From Dyadobacter sp. CY343 (GTDB lineage: Bacteria; Bacteroidota; Bacteroidia; Cytophagales; Spirosomataceae): a stretch of 64,000 nt of DNA. Numbering within the stretch: the first letter of the stretch is position 1; each line of letters begins with the position of its first letter. The DNA is taken from contig NZ_JAJUXK010000003.1 in NCBI RefSeq assembly GCF_021390335.1, positions 783,274 to 847,273 of the forward strand, given 5' to 3'. The notes beneath the pieces are model-generated. The model was not told the DNA's origin. It worked only from the letters and a program-made list of their open reading frames with translations, and did no database searches. The position numbers and the translations under genes were made by a program. Of the stretch, positions 28,302 through 37,024 are shown piece by piece.

Positions 28302-31300
28302 CTATTTTCTCGTAAAACCTTCGTCTGTATTCATGATCGAATTGGATACCGTGGCCAGCGCGGCAATCTCTTCCGGTTTTAATTTCTTGTCCCAATCCAG
28401 TTCTCCCGTACTCAGGTAAGCCAGCGCGTCGGCTGGTTTTGCATGGAAACGTTGCAGTTCTTCGGTATAAAATCTCGCTAATATCCGCTTTTCAGTAACA
28501 TCCGGTTTGCGGCCGGTAATCAGCCTGAAAACTTTATCGACGGGCTCAGCGGGATCGGTCGCTTTTTCACGTAACACTTTCTGTGCCAATACCCTGGCCG
28601 ACTCAATATGTTGCGGATCGTTGAGTAAAACAAGCGCTTGCAGCGGCGTACTCGTCGAGCGGCGTTTCACTACACATTCCCCTCGTTCAGGCGCATCGAA
28701 GATCAGCATGGACGGCGGCGGAGAAGTCCTTTTCCAGATCGTATACAAGCTTCTGCGGTACAGTCCTTCACCGGGTTCCTGCAAATATTTGTAACGCCAG
28801 GACTTATCACTCAGCTCATCCCAGATTCCGGCCGGCTGGTACGGATATACACTTTTCCCACCCAATTTATTCACCAGTAAACCACTGATCGCAAGCGAAT
28901 TATCCCGGATCATTTCTGCGGTAAACCGGAACCGCGCGCCTCTTGCCAGCAAAGTATTTTCCGGATCATGGGCGATGAGTTTCGGATTGGTTTTGGAAGT
29001 TTGCCGGTAAGTCGCCGAAAGCATGATCTGTTTGTGCAGCCGCTTGATATTCCAACCGGAATCCATAAAATCGAGCGCAAGCCAGTCGAGCAGCTGCGGG
29101 TGCGACGGCAGGTTTCCCTGGTTACCAAAGTCCGCCGCCGATTTCACGATCCCGTTCCCGAAATGCATTTGCCAGATCCTGTTCACAAAAACCCGTGCAG
29201 TAAGTGGGTTATTTTTGTCAAAAAGCCACTGCGCGAGTCCGAGTCTGTTCTCCGGAAATTTTCCTTTAAATGGTAAAACACTTTCCAGGGCTCCCGGCGT
29301 GACCTGTTTTCCAGGCGCATTATAAACGCCCCGGTTCAGCAGGTAAGTTGGTCGCGGCTTCGGCAGGTCGCCCATTACCATTAGTTCTGGAACTGTATTG
29401 ATCAATGCATTCTGCTGTTCCAATATCGTTTTCAAACTATCTCTTAAAATCTCGTTTTTTGTGTCAAAATGAGCCAGATAAAATGACTTAGCTAATTCTT
29501 TTTCAGTCTGACTTTTAGGCTCTTGAACGGATTTTACAGCCTCTTCCGGCTGGCTGCCATACAACACTTCCAGCGCGGTCAGCTCTTTGTTATAAATCTT
29601 CAATTCGTCCAGTCCACCATCTTTAAAAGGGATCAACAGGTTGCGTTGACCGACCATAAACCCGTGAAACCCATAGGTATGTGCATCTTTTTCATATAAA
29701 ATCCCTTTGTACAGGTTATCGTAATCCGTGATAAAATCGGCCCTCTTTCCATCGACGTAAATCTTCGCCCCGGAAGCTCTGCTGGTTCCATCGTAAGTAA
29801 CTGTAACCCGCGTCCATTTTTTCATTGGAACAGCCGCGACAGTACTCACCTGGATCGCGTTCTGCGGGTAGGAATGCGCGATGATAAATTGCAGCTTATT
29901 ATTGGCCAGTCGCAGCGAGTAACCCTTGTAACCCAGGCGAATATCTTCACAATGGTAAAAAATGCCTGCGTCGGGATAAACTGTATTTGGATTGATCCAC
30001 AGATCGACGGAAAAAGGCTCTGTGCGCTCGTGCCAGCCTATTTTATGTCCGAGTTTGATGGAATTATAGTCCGTCACGAAATATGCATTTCCCTTTAACC
30101 CCGGCTTAAAAACCGCTTCAATGCATTGAGCCGGCTGGTTGCTGTTCACCGCATTCGGTGTGGTCACCGTTTTGCCGGAGGTAGTGGTTTTATCAAAAGG
30201 ATAGTAGGCTACCAGGCCTGCATTCAGCTCTTTTTCGATGTTCATGGCATTCAGTTTGTTTACTTTCAGCCAGGTATCAAAATCATTCTCGACTGAAACA
30301 GCATTTGCCGAAATCCTGGAATGGATATTATCTGTCTGCTTTGCGATAAATTTCAGCAGCTTTTCATTTTCGTTATTAGTCAATAAAAGCGCCGGGCCGG
30401 GTGTCTGATCCGGACCGTATTGCGGGCTGCCTATTTCGTTGGTACTATTAAAAAGGCCAAACATTTTATAGTAAGCTTCCTGACTGATCGGATCATATTT
30501 ATGATCATGGCACCGCGCACATTGAACCGAAAGTCCCAAAATCCCCTGACTCACCGTCTGCACGCGATCGGCATTGTATTCGACGCGGTATTCCTCAAAA
30601 ACGATCCCAGCTTCCGAGCTTTTCTTATGAAGCCGGTTAAATGCGGTGGCAAGGATACTCTCCTTGGTTTTGCCCGGAATCAAATCGCCGGCTAATTGCA
30701 TGGTTACGAACCTGTTGTAAGGTATATTCCGGTTAAATGCGCCGATCACCCAGTCACGCCACGGAGAAAAATCCCGGTGTTTATCGTCGAGGTAACCGTC
30801 GCTGTCGGCATAACGGGAAACGTCCATCCACTCGCTGGCCATTCTTTCGCCGTAAGCCGGAGATTGGAGCAGGCGGTCCAGCAACTTTGCGTAAGCATCC
30901 GGGGATTTATCCGAAACAAACCGGTCGATCTCTTCGAGTGTCGGCGGCAGGCCGGTTAGGTCAAAACTGGCGCGGCGGATCAGATCTTCCTTACTCGCCT
31001 CCGCCGAAGGTTCCAGTCCTTCTTTTTCCAGCCTCTCCACCACAAAAAGATCAATCGGCGATTTGGCCCAGGCAGTTAATTCTGGTTTCGGTAATGCTGG
31101 TTTTTCAGGTTTGATCAGCGACCAGTGCGGCTTGTACTTTGCGCCCTGCTCAATCCAGCGCGTCAAAATCGCGACTTCTTTTACCGACAGTTTCAGGTTA
31201 GATTCTGGAGGCGGCATTTTGAGTTCGGGATCCGTCGAGATCAGCCTCGCATACACCGAACTTTCTCCCAGGTCGCCCGGCACGATCGCGTGGCGACCCT

Positions 31301-31580
31301 CGGATTTTTTCAATGCAGCAAAAGCGCCTTCCTCCGTATCAAGCCGCAAACCACCTTTTCGGTTTTTCTGATCGGGCCCGTGGCAGGCGAAGCATTTATC
31401 GGAAAGGATGGGCTTGACGTCATAATTGAAATCCAGCTCACCCTGCAACTCTTCCATAGCGAGCTCCACTTCGGCAGGTTTTTCAACGCCGCATGAAGCC
31501 AGCATTCCTACGGTAAGACCCGTAAAAATGCCTTGAAAAAGTGTTTTTGGAAGTGAATGTATTTGAAAGAATGCCATCAT
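28302..31580 (-). CDS. Planctomycete-type cytochrome/LamG/DUF1549/DUF1553 lipoprotein
   Basis: A 1092-residue exported protein. It has a lipobox LASC (Cys30), a planctomycete-type cytochrome c module with heme motif CFACH (Cys63, Cys66, His67) in the first 130 residues, then DUF1549 (about 165-375, with SEWMDVSRYADSDGYLDD in part and CARCHDHKYDPIS, a second CxxCH). A LamG/concanavalin-like insert follows (about 460-640, starting GLVAYYPFD), then DUF1553 (about 770-1020, with ARVFVNRIWQMHFG). It forms a two-gene unit with DUF1501 and may be a surface heme protein acting on polysaccharide. Function is inferred only from family context. The start may be the first or second Met. Confidence 0.88.
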   Translation of the reverse strand: MMAFFQIHSLPKTLFQGIFTGLTVGMLASCGVEKPAEVELAMEELQGELDFNYDVKPILSDKCFACHGPDQKNRKGGLRLDTEEGAFAALKKSEGRHAIVPGDLGESSVYARLISTDPELKMPPPESNLKLSVKEVAILTRWIEQGAKYKPHWSLIKPEKPALPKPELTAWAKSPIDLFVVERLEKEGLEPSAEASKEDLIRRASFDLTGLPPTLEEIDRFVSDKSPDAYAKLLDRLLQSPAYGERMASEWMDVSRYADSDGYLDDKHRDFSPWRDWVIGAFNRNIPYNRFVTMQLAGDLIPGKTKESILATAFNRLHKKSSEAGIVFEEYRVEYNADRVQTVSQGILGLSVQCARCHDHKYDPISQEAYYKMFGLFNSTNEIGSPQYGPDQTPGPALLLTNNENEKLLKFIAKQTDNIHSRISANAVSVENDFDTWLKVNKLNAMNIEKELNAGLVAYYPFDKTTTSGKTVTTPNAVNSNQPAQCIEAVFKPGLKGNAYFVTDYNSIKLGHKIGWHERTEPFSVDLWINPNTVYPDAGIFYHCEDIRLGYKGYSLRLANNKLQFIIAHSYPQNAIQVSTVAAVPMKKWTRVTVTYDGTSRASGAKIYVDGKRADFITDYDNLYKGILYEKDAHTYGFHGFMVGQRNLLIPFKDGGLDELKIYNKELTALEVLYGSQPEEAVKSVQEPKSQTEKELAKSFYLAHFDTKNEILRDSLKTILEQQNALINTVPELMVMGDLPKPRPTYLLNRGVYNAPGKQVTPGALESVLPFKGKFPENRLGLAQWLFDKNNPLTARVFVNRIWQMHFGNGIVKSAADFGNQGNLPSHPQLLDWLALDFMDSGWNIKRLHKQIMLSATYRQTSKTNPKLIAHDPENTLLARGARFRFTAEMIRDNSLAISGLLVNKLGGKSVYPYQPAGIWDELSDKSWRYKYLQEPGEGLYRRSLYTIWKRTSPPPSMLIFDAPERGECVVKRRSTSTPLQALVLLNDPQHIESARVLAQKVLREKATDPAEPVDKVFRLITGRKPDVTEKRILARFYTEELQRFHAKPADALAYLSTGELDWDKKLKPEEIAALATVSNSIMNTDEGFTRK

Positions 31581-31709
31581 TTGATCAGGACCCGAGCGTA
31601 TTACTTATTAAGGTGCTGATCAATTGTATATAATGGTCACAATGGCGAATTAGAGAGAAAAAGTTTGCAAAAGCCCTAATTTTTTGGATTTAACCGGGAG
31701 GCAAAACTC

Positions 31710-32393
31710 CTATGATTTCTTGGTCAGTGCGTAAAAGAAGATATCGGTGCGGGTTTTAAAACCCAGGGATTCGTAAACTTTGATCGCTCTTTGGTTCGTA
31801 GCCTTTACGTGCAGAAACGGAGTTTCCGACGCACTCAAAATTCGGCGGACCTGGCGCAGAACAAGCTGCCGCGCGTAGCCTTTTCCTAAATGTCCGGGGT
31901 CGGTACACACTGCGCTGATCTCCGCAAAACCCGGCACATGCAGCCGCTGCCCCGCCATTGAAATTAGCTCGTTACCGCTGAAAGTACCTTCGTAATGCCC
32001 AAAATCGATGGTTCCCGGCAGGAACGGGCCGGGGTTTGTCAATTTCGTGAGGGCGAGCATTTGCGGAATATGCTGCTCTTCCAAAACAACCGTTTTTTCG
32101 TCCTCGATCGCAGGCGGCACTTCTCCGTGGTATAACATCTGGTACCCGGGAATACTGATAACATTGGCCCAGGGCGTCTCAATGTCCAGTTTTGTATCTG
32201 TAACAAATATCACCGTATCGTCGAAAGGCACCGTGAGATACAGATCGAGCAGGTTTTCCTGGGTCGGCTCCACCAATGCCACGAAAGGCGAAACGGCAGG
32301 TGAAAAACAGGCTGCCGGCCCTGAAATATGTCCCAGATCCGCATTTTCGGTATTCAGTGCGTGCCAGACCGGATTGTCGAGAATGTGTTTCAT
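31710..32393 (-). CDS. GNAT family acetyltransferase
   Basis: A 227-residue cytoplasmic protein. The C-terminal half (about 95-227) has the GNAT fold, with the acetyl-CoA pyrophosphate loop in VCTDPGHLGKGYARQLV and the ending INQRAIKVYESLGF-like stretch read here as TNQRAIKVYESLGF. It resembles FR47-like acetyltransferases. The N-terminal 90 residues are a less conserved lead domain. The substrate is unknown. It is probably a single-gene unit: a terminator of the isomerase gene lies upstream at 32451-32481, and 129 bases separate it from the next gene. Confidence 0.85.
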   Translation of the reverse strand: MKHILDNPVWHALNTENADLGHISGPAACFSPAVSPFVALVEPTQENLLDLYLTVPFDDTVIFVTDTKLDIETPWANVISIPGYQMLYHGEVPPAIEDEKTVVLEEQHIPQMLALTKLTNPGPFLPGTIDFGHYEGTFSGNELISMAGQRLHVPGFAEISAVCTDPGHLGKGYARQLVLRQVRRILSASETPFLHVKATNQRAIKVYESLGFKTRTDIFFYALTKKS

Positions 32394-32450
32394 GGTGGTG
32401 TCAGCTAAATTCTAAATGTCGCTAAAACAAACGAATTCGCATTAAATAAC

Positions 32451-32481
32451 AAAAAAAGGCCCGGCCAAAACTGACCGGGCC
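32451..32481 (-). terminator. Intrinsic terminator of the TIM-barrel isomerase gene
   Basis: Perfect 7-base stem GGCCCGG (32458-32464) with CCGGGCC (32475-32481), followed on the minus strand by seven T residues (A run 32451-32457). Confidence 0.85.
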
Positions 32482-32501
32482 TGATTCCATTGCCGAACAA
32501 A

Positions 32502-33359
32502 TCAGTATGTCAGACTTTTCAGATACGCGATCGTTTGCGGTACCTGCGTGGCATAGCTCGGACTTTCATCTTCAATATAATAATGCTCGATCGCCGACTT
32601 TTTGGCCGCTTTCAATATCTCCGGAATATTGAGCTGTCCGGTACCCAGCGCCACATCGTTCGTCACCGGCGTACCGCCCGACAAATTGCCCTCGACACCT
32701 TTGCGCAGGTCTTTCATGTGCATCAGTTTGAAACGGGTGGGGTATTTTCGCAGTAATTTAGCCGGATCGCCGCCCGGAAAAAACGCCCACAGCAAGTCGA
32801 GCTCGAAGTTGACATAATTAGGATCCGATTTCTGAATGATATAGTCCATTAAAGTGCCTCTTTTATACTTTTCGAACTCATAGCCGTGGTTATGGTAACA
32901 GAACGAAACTCCAAACTCGTCCTTCAAAGTGGCCCCGATCGTATTGAAATCGGCAATTGTTTTATCGGCTAGTTCGAGTGTAAACGGACCGACGTGAGGA
33001 ATCCAGGCAACCCGTACAAACTTGGCACCCAGCGTTTTGGCATTCTCCCCTACCTGCATGGTTTTATTGAGTGCTTCGTCGTAACTCACTCCGAAAGAGG
33101 AACATTGCATATCACGCTCGTCGAGCAGTTTCCTGAGCTCGGCGGCAGTTTTGCCAAAAAGGTTGGAAAATTCCATGTCTTTGATGCCGAGTTGTTGCAG
33201 CGTATCCAGCGTCGCCGCGACGTCTTTTGCAAAGCTGGCGCGGTAGGTATAAGACACCATTCCAGGCATTTGTGGAAACAGCGGCTGGCCGCTTTGCGCG
33301 AAAAGCGGGTCGGCTGCGGCGATCGTGAGGGCGATTAGTAAAAGGTTTCTGAGCTTCAT
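32502..33359 (-). CDS. Exported sugar phosphate isomerase/epimerase-like TIM-barrel protein
   Basis: Start chosen at the ATG giving MKLRNLLLIALTIAAADPLFAQ, because that leaves a clean signal peptide; the frame extends 10 codons further upstream. The mature protein (about 265 residues) has the xylose-isomerase-like TIM barrel fold (AP endonuclease 2 family): GIKDMEFSNLFG, VSFCYHNHGYEFE, VNFELDLLWAFFPGGD and RFKLMHMKDL carry the metal-binding Glu, His and Asp positions of the fold. Periplasmic members are common in Bacteroidota and are thought to act on sugars or cyclitols. The reaction is not known. It is divergent from the Nudix-type regulator at 33489, which could control it. Confidence 0.85.
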   Translation of the reverse strand: MKLRNLLLIALTIAAADPLFAQSGQPLFPQMPGMVSYTYRASFAKDVAATLDTLQQLGIKDMEFSNLFGKTAAELRKLLDERDMQCSSFGVSYDEALNKTMQVGENAKTLGAKFVRVAWIPHVGPFTLELADKTIADFNTIGATLKDEFGVSFCYHNHGYEFEKYKRGTLMDYIIQKSDPNYVNFELDLLWAFFPGGDPAKLLRKYPTRFKLMHMKDLRKGVEGNLSGGTPVTNDVALGTGQLNIPEILKAAKKSAIEHYYIEDESPSYATQVPQTIAYLKSLTY

Positions 33360-33488
33360 ATTCGGTTCGGTTAAGTTTTCCCTGATCAATTTCTGATACG
33401 TAACATCTGCATTTTTACCTACATTATCTAAAATCCAGACATTAAATATTCTCTATATTAGCATTCTACTAAACCTATACCCTGCGTG

Positions 33489-34214
33489 ATGGATTTCCCC
33501 GGTGAACAGAATTATATTGAGCAGCTTTCCATTGATTGTGTCATTTTTGGATACCATCAAAAACAACTGAAAGTGCTCGTCCCCAAGTTGAATTTCAACG
33601 GTGACTTTTATGCATTGCCGAGCGGATTTGTGATCCAGGATGAAGATATTGACGCCGCTGCGGACAGGATATTGCGGGGAAGAACCGGGATTCAGGACAC
33701 TTATATTGATCAGTTCCACGTATTTGGAAAAGCAGGAAGAAGCAATGAAACTTTCCTCGACAAGCTTCTCGAACTCAATAAAGATACATTGGGAGAAAAA
33801 GGGATGAATAAAAAACAATACGATTGGATCACGAAACGGTTCGTTTCAATAGGCTACTACGCGCTGGTTGACATTAATAAGGTGATCCCGAAAAAGATTG
33901 CAATCGATGCTTCGATAGACTGGTACGATGTCCGCGAACTCCCGCCGATGATCATGGACCACAATGAAATCGTCGCCAAGGCCCTCGATCACCTCAGAAT
34001 AAATATAGACGACAAGTTGATCGCTTTCAAGCTCCTTTCGGAAACTTTCACGATGAAAGAAATCCAGGAATTATACGAAACGGTCTTCAACAAACCCTTC
34101 GCCCGCAACAACTTCCAAAAGAAAATCCTCGACCTGAACGTGCTCGACCGGCTGGAAAAGAAGTTTACCGGCGCAGCGAATAAAGCGCCGTTTTTGTATC
34201 GGTTGAGGGGGTGA
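33489..34214 (+). CDS. Nudix-derived transcriptional regulator (NrtR/AraR-like)
   Basis: About 241 residues from the ATG; a GTG one codon upstream is an alternative start. The N-terminal 145 residues have the Nudix fold (SIDCVIFGYHQKQLKVLV, then DFYALPSGFV), but the expected Nudix box is degenerate: the RILRGRTGIQDTY segment lacks the REuxEE metal-binding glutamates, so hydrolysis is unlikely. The C-terminal part (FKLLSETFTMKEIQELYETVF, then RNNFQKKIL) is a winged helix. This layout defines NrtR-type regulators, which in Bacteroidota include AraR-like sugar regulators. A sugar ligand is therefore more likely than an ADP-ribose substrate. It is divergent from the exported isomerase gene. Confidence 0.85.
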   Translation: MDFPGEQNYIEQLSIDCVIFGYHQKQLKVLVPKLNFNGDFYALPSGFVIQDEDIDAAADRILRGRTGIQDTYIDQFHVFGKAGRSNETFLDKLLELNKDTLGEKGMNKKQYDWITKRFVSIGYYALVDINKVIPKKIAIDASIDWYDVRELPPMIMDHNEIVAKALDHLRINIDDKLIAFKLLSETFTMKEIQELYETVFNKPFARNNFQKKILDLNVLDRLEKKFTGAANKAPFLYRLRG

Positions 34215-34227
34215 ACCCGGCCCTCAG

Positions 34228-34262
34228 CCCCCCCCTAACCCCCTGGGAGGGGGGTTTTTTTT
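34228..34262 (+). terminator. Intrinsic terminator after the Nudix regulator
   Basis: A C-rich run (34228-34236) and a G-rich run (34248-34254) can pair around a short loop and are followed by eight T residues. It lies 14 bases after the stop codon. Confidence 0.75.
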
Positions 34263-34284
34263 GTTGTGGGGATTATCACCGGCG

Positions 34285-34303
34285 TAAAGTCCCTTCAGGG
34301 ATT
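34285..34303. repeat. Short intergenic hairpin
   Basis: AAAGTCCCT and AGGGATTT face each other across one or two bases. There is no T run, so it is not a terminator. It resembles short palindromic units dispersed in Bacteroidota genomes, but no second close copy was seen in this window. Confidence 0.4.
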
Positions 34304-34407
34304 TAGGGTATTTCTGCTCTCCCACCGTTACCAAACAAAACTTCCCGCGTCTAAAGGAAAATGTTTAAACACCATTGTTTCCCAATAAGGAAACTAATAC
34401 CTTTGAG

Positions 34408-34746
34408 ATGGAGAAGAAATTTGATGTACAGTTACTGCTGGAAGCGGTAGAATTTTTAAATGGAATGGATGATAAGGCGCGGGAAAAAGTCTATTACTAT
34501 ATCCGAAAATCGCAATTCGTCGCGGATGCTGCTGTGTTTAAAAAATTGAACAGGCACATTTGGGAATTCAGGACGATTTACCAGGGACTAGCGTACAGGC
34601 TATTTGCATTCTGGGATCCAACTGCCGCCCGGAATACGATGGTTATTGCCACTCACGGGATTTTGAAGAAATCAAACAAAACTCCCACAAAAGAAATTGA
34701 GAAAGCAGAAAATATCAGGAAACACTATCTAACACAAAGACAATGA
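34408..34746 (+). CDS. HigB/RelE-like toxin (Gp49-like family)
   Basis: About 112 residues from the ATG giving MEKKFDVQLL; the frame is open upstream, but this start matches the family length. The core KKLNRHIWEFRTIYQGLAYRLFAFWD, followed by ATHGILKKSNKTP and EIEKAENIRKHYL, is typical of the phage-derived Gp49-like/HigB group of type II toxins, which are ribosome-dependent mRNA nucleases. The stop codon overlaps the start of an XRE-type gene (ATGA), the usual arrangement for toxin-first HigBA pairs. There is no sign of decay. Confidence 0.88.
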   Translation: MEKKFDVQLLLEAVEFLNGMDDKAREKVYYYIRKSQFVADAAVFKKLNRHIWEFRTIYQGLAYRLFAFWDPTAARNTMVIATHGILKKSNKTPTKEIEKAENIRKHYLTQRQ

Positions 34747-35057
34747 AAACTTCAGACAAAATGCTACAAACAGTGCCATTAGAAATTTTGATCGACAAAC
34801 ATATCGGCAAGGTAGGCACTGAGCGGAGGGATGCATTTGAGAATGAATTGCGGATTGAGCTGCTGGGAAATGCGATCAAAACTGCGCGAATGGAACGTCA
34901 GCTTACCCAGGAGCAGCTTGGCGAGTTGGTTGGCGTTCAAAAAGCACAGATTTCTAAACTCGAAAACAGCGTTACTAATGCGCGATTCGAGACGATTTTG
35001 AAGGTTTTTGCCGCACTTGGAGCGCGGGTTACATTTTCGGTGCAAATGATTAAATGA
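34743..35057 (+). CDS. HigA-like XRE family antitoxin
   Basis: A 104-residue protein with a helix-turn-helix of the XRE type in its C-terminal half (TARMERQLTQEQLGELVGVQKAQISKLENS in part, about residues 45-75). The N-terminal 40 residues probably bind and block the toxin. It is translationally coupled to the toxin by a 4-base overlap. It likely represses its own promoter, which is expected in 34304-34407, but I could not define an operator. Confidence 0.88.
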   Translation: MKTSDKMLQTVPLEILIDKHIGKVGTERRDAFENELRIELLGNAIKTARMERQLTQEQLGELVGVQKAQISKLENSVTNARFETILKVFAALGARVTFSVQMIK

Positions 35058-35073
35058 TTTTGAAACAAAATTC

Positions 35074-35104
35074 TTGACATTTATTACAAACGCTCCTACC
35101 TTTG
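35074..35104 (+). promoter_or_regulatory. Bacteroidota-type promoter of tetR
   Basis: TTGAC at 35074 (the -33 element) and TACCTTTG at 35097-35104 (an exact TAnnTTTG -7 element) are 20 bases apart, the expected spacing. The operator palindrome starts on the last base of the -7 element. Confidence 0.8.
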
Positions 35105-35118
35105 CTAACATCGTTAGG
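35104..35118. promoter_or_regulatory. TetR operator at its own promoter
   Basis: GCTAACATCGTTAGG: a palindrome with 6-3-6 layout, mismatched only at the outermost pair. It overlaps the -7 element and probable start point, so binding would block transcription. The same sequence recurs at 35748. Confidence 0.75.
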
Positions 35119-35129
35119 TATTTTGATTG

Positions 35130-35729
35130 ATGGGCATCACGGAAAGAAAGATCAGGCAGAAGGAAAATATGCGGACCAATATCCTGGCAGTTGCGTTGCG
35201 GCTGGTAAAGGATGAGGGCTGGCAGTCCTTGTCTATCAGGAAGATAGCAGACGCAATTGAATACAGCGTTCCGGTTATTTATGACCATTTTGCCAATAAA
35301 GAAGATATCCTCTACGAACTCTCCCTCGACGGTTTCCGCCTTTTGGAACGGACACTTGAGAAGAACAAACGCAATATCCGCGACCCGCGGGAGCTCTTGA
35401 AAGCGCACGCAGAGTCTTACTGGAACTTCGCATTTAAAAACCCGGAATATTACCAATTGATGTACGGTCTTGGCATGCCTTGTTCCGGATCGGGGAAGGT
35501 AAAACCTGAACTGAATGTGTTCCGAAACCACATCGGAGAAGCGATTGAAAAAATAGTAACTGATAAAAAATCGACAGATGATGAAACTTGCTTCAAAATT
35601 CATGCGTTCTGGTCGGTACTACACGGTTTGATCTCTATTATGATGATGCGCTGCTCCGATATTGACGATTCCACGATGAACAAAAAAGTAATGGATGATA
35701 CCGTAGAAGCATTCATTAAAAATCTCTAA
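35130..35729 (+). CDS. TetR/AcrR family transcriptional repressor of the efflux operon
   Basis: About 199 residues from the ATG; a TTG directly before it is an unlikely alternative. Residues 15-60 form the TetR helix-turn-helix (ILAVALRLVKDEGWQSLSIRKIADAIEYS, then VPVIYDHFANKEDILYEL). The C-terminal part is the variable ligand-binding region. It lies directly upstream of the RND efflux genes in the same direction, and a shared 6-3-6 palindrome at its own promoter and before the adaptor gene indicates that it represses both. The ligand is probably a toxic compound exported by the pump. Confidence 0.92.
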   Translation: MGITERKIRQKENMRTNILAVALRLVKDEGWQSLSIRKIADAIEYSVPVIYDHFANKEDILYELSLDGFRLLERTLEKNKRNIRDPRELLKAHAESYWNFAFKNPEYYQLMYGLGMPCSGSGKVKPELNVFRNHIGEAIEKIVTDKKSTDDETCFKIHAFWSVLHGLISIMMMRCSDIDDSTMNKKVMDDTVEAFIKNL

Positions 35730-35747
35730 AATTTTTTTTCTTTTCCA

Positions 35748-35762
35748 GCTAACACCGTTAGC
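35748..35762. promoter_or_regulatory. TetR operator upstream of the RND efflux operon
   Basis: GCTAACACCGTTAGC: a perfect palindrome with six-base arms and a three-base centre, 58 bases before the adaptor start. Thirteen of 15 positions match the copy at the tetR promoter. Confidence 0.75.
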
Positions 35763-35820
35763 AATAATAACCCCACTATCCATTTATAGTTAAACTTTTA
35801 TCACCACAATCTTCATATCC

Positions 35821-37002
35821 ATGAAAAACAATCAAGCAAACTTCATGCAACAAGCAATAGTTGGCCTCGTGCTCACTTTTGCGACCGGAGCTCTTTACAG
35901 TTGCGGCTCCACAACCGCCAATGCGCCTGCTACTCAGCCACCTGCGCAATCTCTACCGGTTTTGACAGTAAGCGACCACCAGGTGACAGCCTACCGCGAA
36001 TTTACAGCCTCGATCGAAGGAAGCCGGGATATTGAGATCAGACCACAGGTGGAAGGTTACCTCGACCGCATTTCAGTTGACGAAGGCGCGTACGTAAAAA
36101 AAGGCCAGACTTTGTTCCACATCGACGCCAGACCTTACCAGGAACAACTGAATACGGCAAATGCAAGCCTGCAATCGGCGAAGGCGGCTCTGGAAAGTGC
36201 GGCGATCAATGTCGAAAAACTCACGCCGCTGGTGGCCAATAATGTAGTCTCCGATGTGCAGCTCAAATCGGCAAAAGCGGCTCAGGATGCTGCAAAGGCC
36301 AACGTTTCTTATGCGCAGGCTGCTGTGGACGCAGCGAAAATTAATGTCGGGTATACTTCGGTGAAGGCGCCGGCTGACGGATATATTGGTACCATACCTT
36401 TCAAAACGGGCAGTTTGGTGGGGAAAGGTACTATTGAAGCGTTGACCGTTTTGTCTGAAACTAAGGATATTCACGTTTACTTTTCCATGAGCGAGCTGGA
36501 CTTTCTGGAATTCAAACAACAATTCCCGGGCAATACGATCGAGCAGAAAATCAAGCATATTCCTGCTGTGGAGTTGCTGCTGGCCGATAATAGTGTGTAT
36601 CCGCAAAAAGGTAAAGTCGAGGTGGTCGAAGGGCAATTTGACAAGACGATGGGCGCGATCAATTTCCGTGCGACCTTCCCGAATGTGAACGGACTGTTAC
36701 GTTCAGGGAATACCGGTAGGATCAAAATCCCGCGCGAACTGACCAAATCGGTGCTTATCCCGCAGGAAGCGACCTTTGAATTACAGGATAAAGTGTTCGT
36801 TTACACCGTGCTCGACAGCAACAAAGTAGAAGGCAGACCAGTTACGGTTTCCGACAGAAGCGGCCATTATTACCTAATTTCCAAGGGATTGAAACCGGGT
36901 GAAAAGATCGTTTACAACGGACTGGACAGGCTCCGCGACGGAATGGCGATCGCACCACAGAAAATGTCAATGGATAGTCTGCTGCTTGCAAATCCGATTT
37001 GA
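35821..37002 (+). CDS. RND efflux periplasmic adaptor lipoprotein (AcrA/MexA type)
   Basis: A 393-residue membrane fusion protein with a lipobox LYSC (Cys28). It shows the two halves of the biotinyl-lipoyl domain (VEGYLDRISVDEGAYVKKGQTLFHID and YTSVKAPADGYIG), a helical hairpin between them (about residues 95-170), and the beta-barrel and membrane-proximal domains towards the C-terminus (GEKIVYNGLDRLRDGMAI). It bridges the inner-membrane pump and the outer-membrane channel encoded downstream. A 279-base gap with repeated hairpins separates it from the pump gene. Confidence 0.94.
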   Translation: MKNNQANFMQQAIVGLVLTFATGALYSCGSTTANAPATQPPAQSLPVLTVSDHQVTAYREFTASIEGSRDIEIRPQVEGYLDRISVDEGAYVKKGQTLFHIDARPYQEQLNTANASLQSAKAALESAAINVEKLTPLVANNVVSDVQLKSAKAAQDAAKANVSYAQAAVDAAKINVGYTSVKAPADGYIGTIPFKTGSLVGKGTIEALTVLSETKDIHVYFSMSELDFLEFKQQFPGNTIEQKIKHIPAVELLLADNSVYPQKGKVEVVEGQFDKTMGAINFRATFPNVNGLLRSGNTGRIKIPRELTKSVLIPQEATFELQDKVFVYTVLDSNKVEGRPVTVSDRSGHYYLISKGLKPGEKIVYNGLDRLRDGMAIAPQKMSMDSLLLANPI

Positions 37003-37024
37003 CGTATTAACGATAACAACATTT

